This document shows, in pieces, positions 6,636 through 13,655 of a stretch of DNA of 15,810 nucleotides; the first letter of the stretch is position 1; the number at the start of each line of letters is the position of its first letter. The notes under the pieces were generated by a model. The model ran no database searches, had not been told where the DNA came from, and saw only the letters and a list, made by a program, of their open reading frames with translations. Origin of the DNA: Chitinophagaceae bacterium (GTDB taxonomy: Bacteria > Bacteroidota > Bacteroidia > Chitinophagales > Chitinophagaceae). Where the stretch lies: assembly GCA_003167015.1 (NCBI GenBank), contig PMUF01000056.1, positions 1 through 15,810 on the forward strand, in the 5' to 3' direction. Made by a program: the position numbers and the translations under genes.

Positions 6636-6956
6636 ATGTTAGTCTGTCCATAGACGTTAATATCGAAAACTGATAATAAGACACAAAAAATCCTTCTCAT
6701 AAACTACGGGTAGTTTTTGACTTGCATGAAAGGAACGTGAAAATGAAAACCGACAGATGCGGCCATGGTGGCCGATGCCAGGATAATAAACATGAGGGTT
6801 ACGGGCGCATAAGATCGTACCGCCCTGGGACAGTACGCAGCCTTTCTATAAAGACTGTGCGAAATCCACTTTCGTTTCAGCGAAACCGAAATTTATTTTA
6901 TTTCGAAAGTTGCGTTGACTAGTAGGAAATATTTATAAGAATATAGATATTTGCAC
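6636..6956. other. Divergent intergenic region between the two sigma-type units
   Basis: These 321 bp hold no convincing gene. They should contain the promoters of both the minus-strand pair and the plus-strand ECF operon. Visible structure includes CGGCCA-TGG-TGGCCG (6760-6774), GGGCG/CGCCC arms (6803-6807 and 6821-6825), and a cluster of CGAAA/TTTCG half-sites at 6860-6908. GATATTTG (6946-6953) resembles a -7 element (7 of 8 positions) but lies only 3 nt before the ECF start codon, so if used the transcript would be nearly leaderless. Confidence 0.5.
6860..6908. promoter_or_regulatory. Cluster of CGAAA/TTTCG half-sites upstream of the ECF sigma gene
   Basis: CGAAA occurs at 6860, 6881, 6887 and 6904, and TTTCG at 6870 and 6901. 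They form TTTCG-N6-CGAAA (6870-6885), GTTTC-AGC-GAAAC (6874-6886) and the perfect palindrome TTTCGAAA (6901-6908). The cluster ends 48 nt before the sigma start codon, a suitable place for an operator. The binding protein is unknown. Confidence 0.35.
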
Positions 6957-7499
6957 ATGGATCCTACACGCAACGCGAACCCCATTTTTGAAGTCTTAGC
7001 TGAGAAAGCGTCCAAAGGGGATGACAGGTCTTTCCAAGTTATTTACGATGCCATCGCCGGAAAAATGTATAGCTTATGCCTCCGCTATGCCGGTAATGCC
7101 AATGATGCCAATGACTGGTTTCAGGAGGCATTTGTGAAATTATACAGGCATTTATCTTCCTTTCGCGGGGAAGGTTCATTCGAAGGGTGGGCGAGAACTG
7201 TCTTCGTCAGCACCTGTATCGACGGAATAAAAAAACGTAACCTCTTATTGCCCGGTTTACCGGAAGGTATGGACAAAGCGTCCGATGACCTGACCGGATA
7301 CGACCGATTAACCAACGAAGACTTAATACGGGCCATCAGGCAACTGCCGGATGGCTATCGTACCGTTGTAAACCTCCACATGGTGGAAGGGTATAGTCAT
7401 AAAGAAATCGGTGAATTGATGAATATTTCGGAGGAAGGAAGCCGATCACAATTATTTCGAGCACGGGTTTTGCTTCAAAAAATGCTGAAAAAAGACTGA
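6957..7499 (+). CDS. ECF-type RNA polymerase sigma factor
   Basis: This 180-residue protein has both domains of an ECF (extracytoplasmic function) sigma-70 factor. Region 2 spans about residues 20-90 (DRSFQVIYDAIAGKMYSLCL, then DANDWFQEAFVKLYRHL, then FEGWARTVFVSTCIDGIKKR). Region 4 spans about 125-178 (AIRQLPDGYRTVVNLHMVEG, then SHKEIGELMNISEEGSRSQL, then FRARVLLQ), with the helix-turn-helix that reads the -35 element. I prefer ATG 6957 to an in-frame TTG at 6951, which would add only two residues. The next gene overlaps its stop by 1 nt and encodes a single-pass membrane protein, the usual arrangement for a sigma/anti-sigma pair. It probably activates its own operon and answers an envelope signal. 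Confidence 0.93.
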   Translation: MDPTRNANPIFEVLAEKASKGDDRSFQVIYDAIAGKMYSLCLRYAGNANDANDWFQEAFVKLYRHLSSFRGEGSFEGWARTVFVSTCIDGIKKRNLLLPGLPEGMDKASDDLTGYDRLTNEDLIRAIRQLPDGYRTVVNLHMVEGYSHKEIGELMNISEEGSRSQLFRARVLLQKMLKKD

Positions 7500-8434
7500 T
7501 GAACCACCGACCCGACATATGGCGCCGCTTACAGGATCACGAGACCACTCCTCCGCAGGAGTTGTCCGAGCGGGTGCTTCATGCTTTCCGCGCAACTCAC
7601 GCCCTTAGCGCCGATCACCCGCACCCGGATCAGGCGCCCGCTAATCCGCTGCCCGCCGATCCGTCCCTTCGCGCATCCACAGAAAATGGACTCCGCAGCC
7701 TCGAAAGGTTGCAGCAGTACACCACCCCGCCCCCGGCCTTTATGCAGGCGGCTATCAGAAATTCAACCATTGGTTCCGGCCCCCGCCGTAATGGCTGGTT
7801 TCCGCCTTTTCGGTTTTTCTATGGCGCCGTAGCGGCATGCCTGCTGATAGTCGCCGGGCTTGTCTTCTACCTGGTGGAAGTTTCACCCCAAAAACGGACA
7901 AAGGATGTCGCCCGGAAAACCACGACGCCCGCTTCCGTGCTGCCGGCGCAGCAAGACACAGCCGCACTACAGTCCATTGCAGGCGACAGTTCCGGTGTAG
8001 CAGCAGCGGCCGTGACCGGTGATGCAACCGATTCGACCACCGCCGGTTCAACTGCCGACAATATAACCATCAGGGCTAACCGCCCACAGGCATTGTATAT
8101 CGATCATCGATCCTTTCCCCTCGTCAATAACGACTTGCTCGTCACCTTTACCAGCTTCAGGTATCCGGAAATCGCCGACCATGTCGGCAAGGCCGACGAT
8201 AAGGACATGAGAGTGCATCTCGATCAGTATACGAATATTGTTATTTCAAAACAGGTAGTAGCCATGATAAAGGAAATGTACCAGACCCGTTCCAATGGCA
8301 AACCTACCCGCAGGGCCAGGAAAATGAAAGACAAACTGGAAGACTGGAAAAAGGCCGATGAAAAACATTTCGACAGCACCGCCTTTTTCAATGCGGCAGA
8401 CCCGATCGACCTGGCGGAGTTTATTTTCAAGTGA
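7499..8434 (+). CDS. Single-pass membrane protein, probable anti-sigma factor
   Basis: This 311-residue protein has a cytoplasmic N-terminal part of about 100 residues, one transmembrane helix (about 106-126, FFYGAVAACLLIVAGLVFYL) and a periplasmic C-terminal part. The N-terminal part contains a motif twice, RLQ-xxx-TTPP at about residues 10-19 and RLQ-xx-TTPPP at 70-79, each followed by a short helix (ELSERVLHAF, AFMQAAIRNS). 'PP' plus amphipathic helix is common in Bacteroidota anti-sigma proteins. The periplasmic part begins with a low-complexity A/T/S/D linker (about 135-190) and ends in a basic, helical region. The ATG overlaps the sigma stop as TGATG, so translation is coupled. Sigma sequestration is inferred from topology and position; no zinc-binding HxxxCxxC motif of the ZAS type is present. 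Confidence 0.75.
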   Translation: MNHRPDIWRRLQDHETTPPQELSERVLHAFRATHALSADHPHPDQAPANPLPADPSLRASTENGLRSLERLQQYTTPPPAFMQAAIRNSTIGSGPRRNGWFPPFRFFYGAVAACLLIVAGLVFYLVEVSPQKRTKDVARKTTTPASVLPAQQDTAALQSIAGDSSGVAAAAVTGDATDSTTAGSTADNITIRANRPQALYIDHRSFPLVNNDLLVTFTSFRYPEIADHVGKADDKDMRVHLDQYTNIVISKQVVAMIKEMYQTRSNGKPTRRARKMKDKLEDWKKADEKHFDSTAFFNAADPIDLAEFIFK

Positions 8435-8454
8435 CAACCACCTAAACCATCAGC

Positions 8455-9096
8455 ATGCGGCTCAACCTTCTTTTCGTTATTACCACCCTTTGCAGCCTGT
8501 CCTCCCGCCAGCCTGCCCCGGCAGCATTCCGGCCTGAAACTGAAAAGGACCTCACCATTCCGTATTCCATCACCATCACCTCCAAAAAGTCCGGCGCCGG
8601 CATTGCCGAGACCTATAACGGCGGTATCGAGACCCTTTTTGCCGGCGCCCACGTCGCACGATTGAGACTCGTCAGCCTTATGCGCATCCAGAGCGTATTC
8701 ATTACCACAGATAAAGCCCTCCTGAAGAGCGTGACCATCATCAAGGAATCCGGAAATATCAAACACCGTTCAGACCTTACCCCCACCCAGTGGATGCAAT
8801 ACAATAAGAAATATGCCGGCTCCACCTGCCGCTTTACCCAGGATACAGCCATGGTCCTCAACCATGTTTGCAAAAAAGCCATCATCTCGCTCAAGGATGG
8901 CCGGCAATTGACCGCTTACTATACGCCTGCTATTCAAAGGACTGTCTTTGCCTTCCTCGAACCGGCCTTTACCCAAATCCCCGGCCTGGTATTGAAATAT
9001 GCCTATACTTACAAGAAAAAGACTATTACCTACACCGCGACAGCCATCAGCAATAACCCCATCAGCGCCGATATTTTGGCCATTCCGGCCAATTGA
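8455..9096 (+). CDS. Exported protein of unknown function
   Basis: This 213-residue protein starts with a short signal peptide (MRLNLLFVITTLCSLSS), then forms a beta-rich domain. The last third (KKAIISLKDGRQLTAYYTP, then IPGLVLKYAYTYKKKTITYT) recalls the GLPGLI/DUF4412 style of Bacteroidota exported proteins, where 'PGL' plus strand-forming residues are conserved. That resemblance is faint and I do not assign the family. It starts 20 nt after the anti-sigma gene and ends 38 nt before the permease, so it sits inside the likely sigma operon and may be an envelope component made or sensed by that system. Periplasmic or outer-membrane-facing location is inferred from the signal peptide. Confidence 0.72.
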   Translation: MRLNLLFVITTLCSLSSRQPAPAAFRPETEKDLTIPYSITITSKKSGAGIAETYNGGIETLFAGAHVARLRLVSLMRIQSVFITTDKALLKSVTIIKESGNIKHRSDLTPTQWMQYNKKYAGSTCRFTQDTAMVLNHVCKKAIISLKDGRQLTAYYTPAIQRTVFAFLEPAFTQIPGLVLKYAYTYKKKTITYTATAISNNPISADILAIPAN

Positions 9097-9134
9097 TGAC
9101 CGATAATTTAATGAAAAATCGCTAGCTTCCCCTT

Positions 9135-11828
9135 GTGAAAGGGCAGGAACGCATATGGATCCTGATGGCTCGTAAACTGGCTGGTGAGGCCGGGGAAGAA
9201 GAATTAAAGGAACTGCAGCAATGGCAGCAGCAACATCCCGACGAGATCTACTCCCTGCAGATATTGTTCGATTACTGGATGTCCAAACAACCGGAAAACC
9301 GGAAGATAGCAGAACAGGCTTTTGAAGAACACCTGCTTCGCCTGGAACAACTTACCGCCCAACCATCGACGCCCGATCCGTCGCCGCCCGTTCCCCCCTC
9401 TATACCCTGGAAAAGCACCATCCACGACCGCCGCCACCGCCAGTACAGCGACATGCTGAAAAATTATTTCAAAGTGTCCTGGCGCAGCTTCAGCCGCAAC
9501 AAGATCTTTTCCGTCATCAATATCAGCGGCCTCGCCATGGGTATCGCCAGCGCCGTACTGCTGCTGCTATGGATTCACAATGAAATCAGTGCCGACCGCT
9601 TCCACCGGAATGGCGACCGCATTTACGAGGTATACAGCCAGTCGGTCATCGATGGCCGGATCCAAAGTTGGGGCGCCAGCCCCATGGTCCTCGGCCCCGT
9701 TCTGCAATCGACTTATCCGCAACAAATAGAAGACATAGTCCGGACCAACTGGGTCGGCGCTTTTATTCTCACTTCCGGTGATCAACATCTCCAAACCTAT
9801 GGCTTCCTGGCCGATCCCGGTTTTCTGACCATGTTCAGCTTCCCGCTGCTAAAAGGGGATGCTGCCACCGCGCTCGCAAACCCCCATTCCATCGTGCTGA
9901 CCGAGAAAACCGCACGCCGGCTTTTTGGCGTCACAGAGGCCATGGGACAGATCGTACGCATCGACAGCAATGCCTTGTTCACAGTGACCGGCATCCTGAA
10001 AGATATGCCCCCCAACACCCGGTTCCAACTGGACTACCTGGTCCCCTGGAGCTATACAAAGGAGGTCGGATGGGAAGACCATGACTGGGGAAGCACCCAT
10101 ATTTCCACCTATGTGCTTCTCCGGCCGGGGGTCAGCGAGGCGACAGCGGATAATAGCTTTCGTTATATCGTCCGTGCAAACGACCCCGCCGTTCACACCG
10201 ACATTTTCCTGCATCCGATCCGCAAATGGAGGCTCTGGTCCGAATTCGAAAACGGGAAGATCGTAGGCGGCGAGATCCAATTCATCCGCCTGTTGATCCT
10301 GGTGGCAGGATTGATCCTTCTCGTAGCCTGCATTAACTATATGAACCTTGGCACGGCCCGCAGCATGGGGCGGGCCAAAGAAGTGGGCATCCGTAAGATG
10401 ATCGGCGCAGGCAATGGCTCGCTGCTGGGAAGATTTTTCGGGGAATCCGTCCTGACGGCTTTTCTGGCAGGAGTAATAGCGCTGGCTGCCGTCCAGTTGG
10501 CCCTTCCCTGGTTCGATCGCCTGATCGGATGCCGGTTGGAGATCCCTTATGCCAGCCCCTGGTTCTGGCTGGTGGCTATCGGCTTCCTGCTGCTGACCGG
10601 TCTGCTCGCCGGCAGTTATCCCGCCTTTTATCTGGCTGCTTATAATCCGGTTCATATCCTCAAGGGTTATTTCAAAGGAGTGAATGGTTGGCTGGGACCC
10701 CGCAAAGTGCTGGTGGTGCTGCAATTCACCTTCGCCATCGCTTTCATCATCTGCACCCTCGTCATTTATAAACAGATCAGCTTTGTCCGCGCCAGGGATA
10801 TCGGTTACAAACAAGATCATCTCGTCTTTACATTTATCAAGGGAGAGGTCAGACGCCGGTATGAGACCATCCGGAACGAACTCATCAGTAGCGGCGTGGC
10901 CACTGAGGTCATACGCACCAATTCGCCTGTCACGGATATCTGGAGCAGTTCCGGCGACTACGCCTGGTCCGGCAAAGACACCCTCGCAAGAAATGAGTTC
11001 ATCGAATTTTATTCCGATCATAGCTTTGCATCCACCCTGGGATTGAAACTCCTGGTCGGCCGGGAAATAGATATCCGGCATTTTCCCGACGACTCGTCAG
11101 CCATTGTCCTGACAGAATCCGCTCTGCGGTTGATGAGATTTAAGAACCCTATCGGTCAGCATATCCGTAACCTGAAAAAAGACTGGCATGTCGTCGGGGT
11201 CGTGCGCGATTTCGTGACGGGGACGCCTTTCTATCCCATTTCCCCGGTACTGATCAAAGGCCCCATCCGCCAGCCGGATAACCCTTGGTTCGGCACCATC
11301 ACCTGCCGCCTGAATGAAAGACAATCTACCACCGCCGGCATAGAAAAAATGACCGCCATCTTTGCGAAATACAATCCGGACTATCCATTTGAATATCATT
11401 TTCTCGACGATTTCTATTCCGAGAAGTTCGAGGGTGAAAAACAGGCTGGGTCACTGGCTGCCTGGTTCGCCGGATTGAGTATCTTCATTTCCTGCCTCGG
11501 CCTTTTCGGTCTGGCTGCCTATACCGCGGAAAACCGGATAAAAGAGGTGGGTATCCGTAAAGTGCTGGGAGCTTCGGTTATCCAGATTGCTTCGCTGCTG
11601 TCAAAAGATTTCCTGCTGCTGATCATCGTAGCCTTTGGCATCGCTGCACCGCTGGCTTGCTGGTATATGAATAACTGGCTGCATGATTATCCCTATCGCG
11701 TCGGCATCAGTTGGTGGATCTATGCCCTGGCCGGTGTGCTCACCGCATTCATCGCCGCCAGTACTGTCGGCTTGCAGGCTATCCGGGCCGCAATGACCCA
11801 GCCCGTCAAAACCTTAAGGACGGAGTAG
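9135..11828 (+). CDS. FtsX/MacB-type ABC permease with FecR-like N-terminal domain
   Basis: This 897-residue protein begins with a FecR-N-like segment of about 75 residues (ERIWILMARKLAGEAGEEEL, then LQILFDYW) and a proline-rich linker. At M107 (MLKNYFKVSWRSFSRNKIFS) starts a standard permease core: TM1 at about 127-147, a MacB-type periplasmic domain, a first FtsX unit (TM from about 385, then RAKEVGIRKMIGAG at 413-426), and a second periplasmic domain. The second FtsX unit contains RIKEVGIRKVLGAS (801-814) and two final helices. The GTG at 9135 is chosen because it keeps the whole N-terminal domain; the in-frame ATG at 9165 would lose ten residues of it. Such permeases work with a MacB/LolD-like ATPase, not encoded here, in lipoprotein handling, efflux or envelope mechanotransmission. 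It ends the likely sigma operon. The core call is firm. Confidence 0.9.
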   Translation: MKGQERIWILMARKLAGEAGEEELKELQQWQQQHPDEIYSLQILFDYWMSKQPENRKIAEQAFEEHLLRLEQLTAQPSTPDPSPPVPPSIPWKSTIHDRRHRQYSDMLKNYFKVSWRSFSRNKIFSVINISGLAMGIASAVLLLLWIHNEISADRFHRNGDRIYEVYSQSVIDGRIQSWGASPMVLGPVLQSTYPQQIEDIVRTNWVGAFILTSGDQHLQTYGFLADPGFLTMFSFPLLKGDAATALANPHSIVLTEKTARRLFGVTEAMGQIVRIDSNALFTVTGILKDMPPNTRFQLDYLVPWSYTKEVGWEDHDWGSTHISTYVLLRPGVSEATADNSFRYIVRANDPAVHTDIFLHPIRKWRLWSEFENGKIVGGEIQFIRLLILVAGLILLVACINYMNLGTARSMGRAKEVGIRKMIGAGNGSLLGRFFGESVLTAFLAGVIALAAVQLALPWFDRLIGCRLEIPYASPWFWLVAIGFLLLTGLLAGSYPAFYLAAYNPVHILKGYFKGVNGWLGPRKVLVVLQFTFAIAFIICTLVIYKQISFVRARDIGYKQDHLVFTFIKGEVRRRYETIRNELISSGVATEVIRTNSPVTDIWSSSGDYAWSGKDTLARNEFIEFYSDHSFASTLGLKLLVGREIDIRHFPDDSSAIVLTESALRLMRFKNPIGQHIRNLKKDWHVVGVVRDFVTGTPFYPISPVLIKGPIRQPDNPWFGTITCRLNERQSTTAGIEKMTAIFAKYNPDYPFEYHFLDDFYSEKFEGEKQAGSLAAWFAGLSIFISCLGLFGLAAYTAENRIKEVGIRKVLGASVIQIASLLSKDFLLLIIVAFGIAAPLACWYMNNWLHDYPYRVGISWWIYALAGVLTAFIAASTVGLQAIRAAMTQPVKTLRTE

Positions 11829-11834
11829 CCGCGT

Positions 11835-13394
11835 CTAAGCCACGGTCTTCTCGACAACCCTCGCATTCGCCTGCTTGTCCAGATAGGCATTCTGGTTATG
11901 CCGGATAGCACCCTCGGGCAGCCACTGAAACCAGGGACCCAGGTCCCGTTTGATGATATTGATGTAAAAATCCGGAAGTTCGTCCGTTTCGCCCTCGAAG
12001 TAAGCCCTGAAGGACCTGTCATGGATGAGATTTTCCCTGACCTTTCTATAAAACTTAATCCTGCCATACCCCTCTGACGATATCGCCCTCATCACATTCA
12101 TCCACCTTGCAGTCGAATTCTTGTTGTTCTTCCACCGCCGATAGATAGCACGTGGAGAAAAGCTATATTCCGTCAGATTGATCACCTTGTCATAAAAATC
12201 CACCCACTCATAATTCATAGGCTTCACGTTCATGGCCAGGTGATTATTGAGGAAATGGAAAGGAAAGCCCAGCACCCGGCCCTCACGCTGGTAGCCCAGG
12301 TTTAATGGAGCGGCCTCGCCAAACGCCGTCAGCAGCGAATATCCCGGAAAAGCGTTGGGTGACAGATCGATGAATTGCTTGGTCAGTTCGAAAGGCTCCG
12401 CCCCCGAATCACTGTCCAACCCCATCACAAAATTAGTCTGGACATAAGGGACGTAATCGAAAATCATATTGACGTGTTCGGCAACCTGCTTTACTTTCTC
12501 CTCACCGATCGTCTTCGCCGTCTTTGACTTCCCGCCCAGTTCATACCAGGTCTCGATGCCCGGCAACAAGGCCGTAAAGCCGTTTTCTTTAAAGACCTTC
12601 AGGTGCTTTTCGGTAATGATGGACAGGCTGCTCTCCGCCACGAAGCTAAAGCTGCCCGGAGGCGCGGCGGCCGAGACCGCATCCATACTTTCCTGGAACC
12701 GGACACCGAAATTCGGGTCGTGCCAGGCCACCATCGGCTTTTTGAATTTTGTCAGCAGGAACTGCAGGTCTTCTTTGATGCCCTGGAAACTCAGCGGCTG
12801 ATAGGGCACTGTCGAATCGATGCAGAACGAGCAGGTATACGGACAGCCCATACTACCGATCATGGGCACGATCTTTAGTAAAGGCGCCTTCTTTAAAGTG
12901 GATTCTATGAACTTCCAGCGTTCCTGCACCCCGGGCAGATTGGCCGGCTGCTTGCCCGTCGCCAGATAGGTCCCGACCGGGCCTTGCGGAGCGCAATTGT
13001 CCAGTATCTCGATGATGGTATTCTTGTTCGTGAAGCCCAGGACAAAATCAAAATACAGGATCGCATCATCCGGATAGCACCGGGCATGAGGACCGCCAAG
13101 GACAGTGACAATACCTTTTGTTCGGAAGTAATTGCTGAGCGAGTAAGCCAGCAGGGCAGCCTGGGTGAACGAACTGATGAAGACGATATCTACTTCTTCC
13201 GGTAATTCTTTGGTGAGATCTTCCCGCCCCGTATAACAGATCATTTTTACCTCATGCCCCTCCTGCTCACACCAGGTGGCGACGACCTGCGGCATAATAC
13301 TGGCCAGATTGGCGTGCATGATTTTTCCCCACAAGGTATCGGTTGGCCCTTTGCAAACCAGATCGATAACGCCGACCTGTAACTTCTTTTTCAT
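11835..13394 (-). CDS. Radical SAM protein with B12-binding-like N-terminal domain
   Basis: This 519-residue protein has an N-terminal Rossmann-like region of about 140 residues of the B12-binding type (MHANLASIMPQVVATWCEQE, then VDIVFISSFTQAA, then VLGGPHARCYPDD). The radical SAM core follows with the [4Fe-4S] motif C184-x3-C188-x2-C191 (CPYTCSFC). Later parts include LLPGIETWYELGGKSK and TNFVMGLDSDSG, typical of the partial TIM barrel in this class. No DxHxxG cobalamin-ligand motif is seen in the N-terminal region, so cobalamin may be bound without a lower histidine or not at all. The substrate is unknown. It is convergent with the permease (6 nt gap, no terminator seen) and divergent from the NHL lipoprotein, 261 bp away. 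The enzyme class is confident. Confidence 0.9.
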   Translation of the reverse strand: MKKKLQVGVIDLVCKGPTDTLWGKIMHANLASIMPQVVATWCEQEGHEVKMICYTGREDLTKELPEEVDIVFISSFTQAALLAYSLSNYFRTKGIVTVLGGPHARCYPDDAILYFDFVLGFTNKNTIIEILDNCAPQGPVGTYLATGKQPANLPGVQERWKFIESTLKKAPLLKIVPMIGSMGCPYTCSFCIDSTVPYQPLSFQGIKEDLQFLLTKFKKPMVAWHDPNFGVRFQESMDAVSAAAPPGSFSFVAESSLSIITEKHLKVFKENGFTALLPGIETWYELGGKSKTAKTIGEEKVKQVAEHVNMIFDYVPYVQTNFVMGLDSDSGAEPFELTKQFIDLSPNAFPGYSLLTAFGEAAPLNLGYQREGRVLGFPFHFLNNHLAMNVKPMNYEWVDFYDKVINLTEYSFSPRAIYRRWKNNKNSTARWMNVMRAISSEGYGRIKFYRKVRENLIHDRSFRAYFEGETDELPDFYINIIKRDLGPWFQWLPEGAIRHNQNAYLDKQANARVVEKTVA

Positions 13395-13445
13395 AAGAGT
13401 AAATAATTAGATTTTAGCATATAGATTCCCCTACAATTTTGTTTG

Positions 13446-13556
13446 ATGAATTTTTTGGTGTCAGGGAAATCTAAAGAGAATGGCGCAAAAAGCCATATAA
13501 CCAGACCAAAAGGTACATTTATAACGGCGGTTAATCTAATTTATTTCGGTTTATGA
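13446..13556 (+). CDS. Possible 36-residue peptide, weak
   Basis: An ATG at 13446 opens 36 codons (MNFLVSGKSKENGAKSHITR, then PKGTFITAVNLIYFGL) between the radical SAM and NHL genes. It has no recognisable leader, repeats or cysteines. Because a radical SAM gene is next door, a modified-peptide precursor was considered, but nothing in the sequence supports it beyond position. It may be a chance opening in an A+T-rich spacer. Confidence 0.12.
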   Translation: MNFLVSGKSKENGAKSHITRPKGTFITAVNLIYFGL

Positions 13557-13568
13557 CGTTAAATTTCA

Positions 13569-13628
13569 ATGACTTCTCCCAACGTTGGCTTAATCGCCCG
13601 CGTACATAGGTGGGAGAGGGAAAGTCAT
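13569..13628. other. Long imperfect hairpin between the radical SAM and NHL genes
   Basis: ATGACTT (13569-13575) pairs with AAGTCAT (13622-13628). After a 5-nt bulge on the right side, CTCCCA (13576-13581) pairs with TGGGAG (13611-13616). That is 13 pairs around a 29-nt loop, which itself contains GGC-TTAATC-GCC. It ends 27 nt before the NHL start codon, so it could be a 5' UTR structure or operator of that gene. No known riboswitch signature is seen. Confidence 0.45.
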
Positions 13629-13655
13629 CTCATTATTATTTAAAATAAGCCTTAT

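Noticed and set aside
6722..6922. 66-codon opening on + in the divergent spacer
   Set aside because: The product is a basic, low-order peptide without a recognisable domain, and it spans the likely promoter and operator region.
9849..11081. 410-codon opening on - inside the permease gene
   Set aside because: Antisense shadow of the permease core, with no family features of its own.
13395..13655. Cobalamin riboswitch before the B12-binding-like radical SAM gene
   Set aside because: No B12-box-like sequence or expected multi-stem layout could be found on the minus strand.
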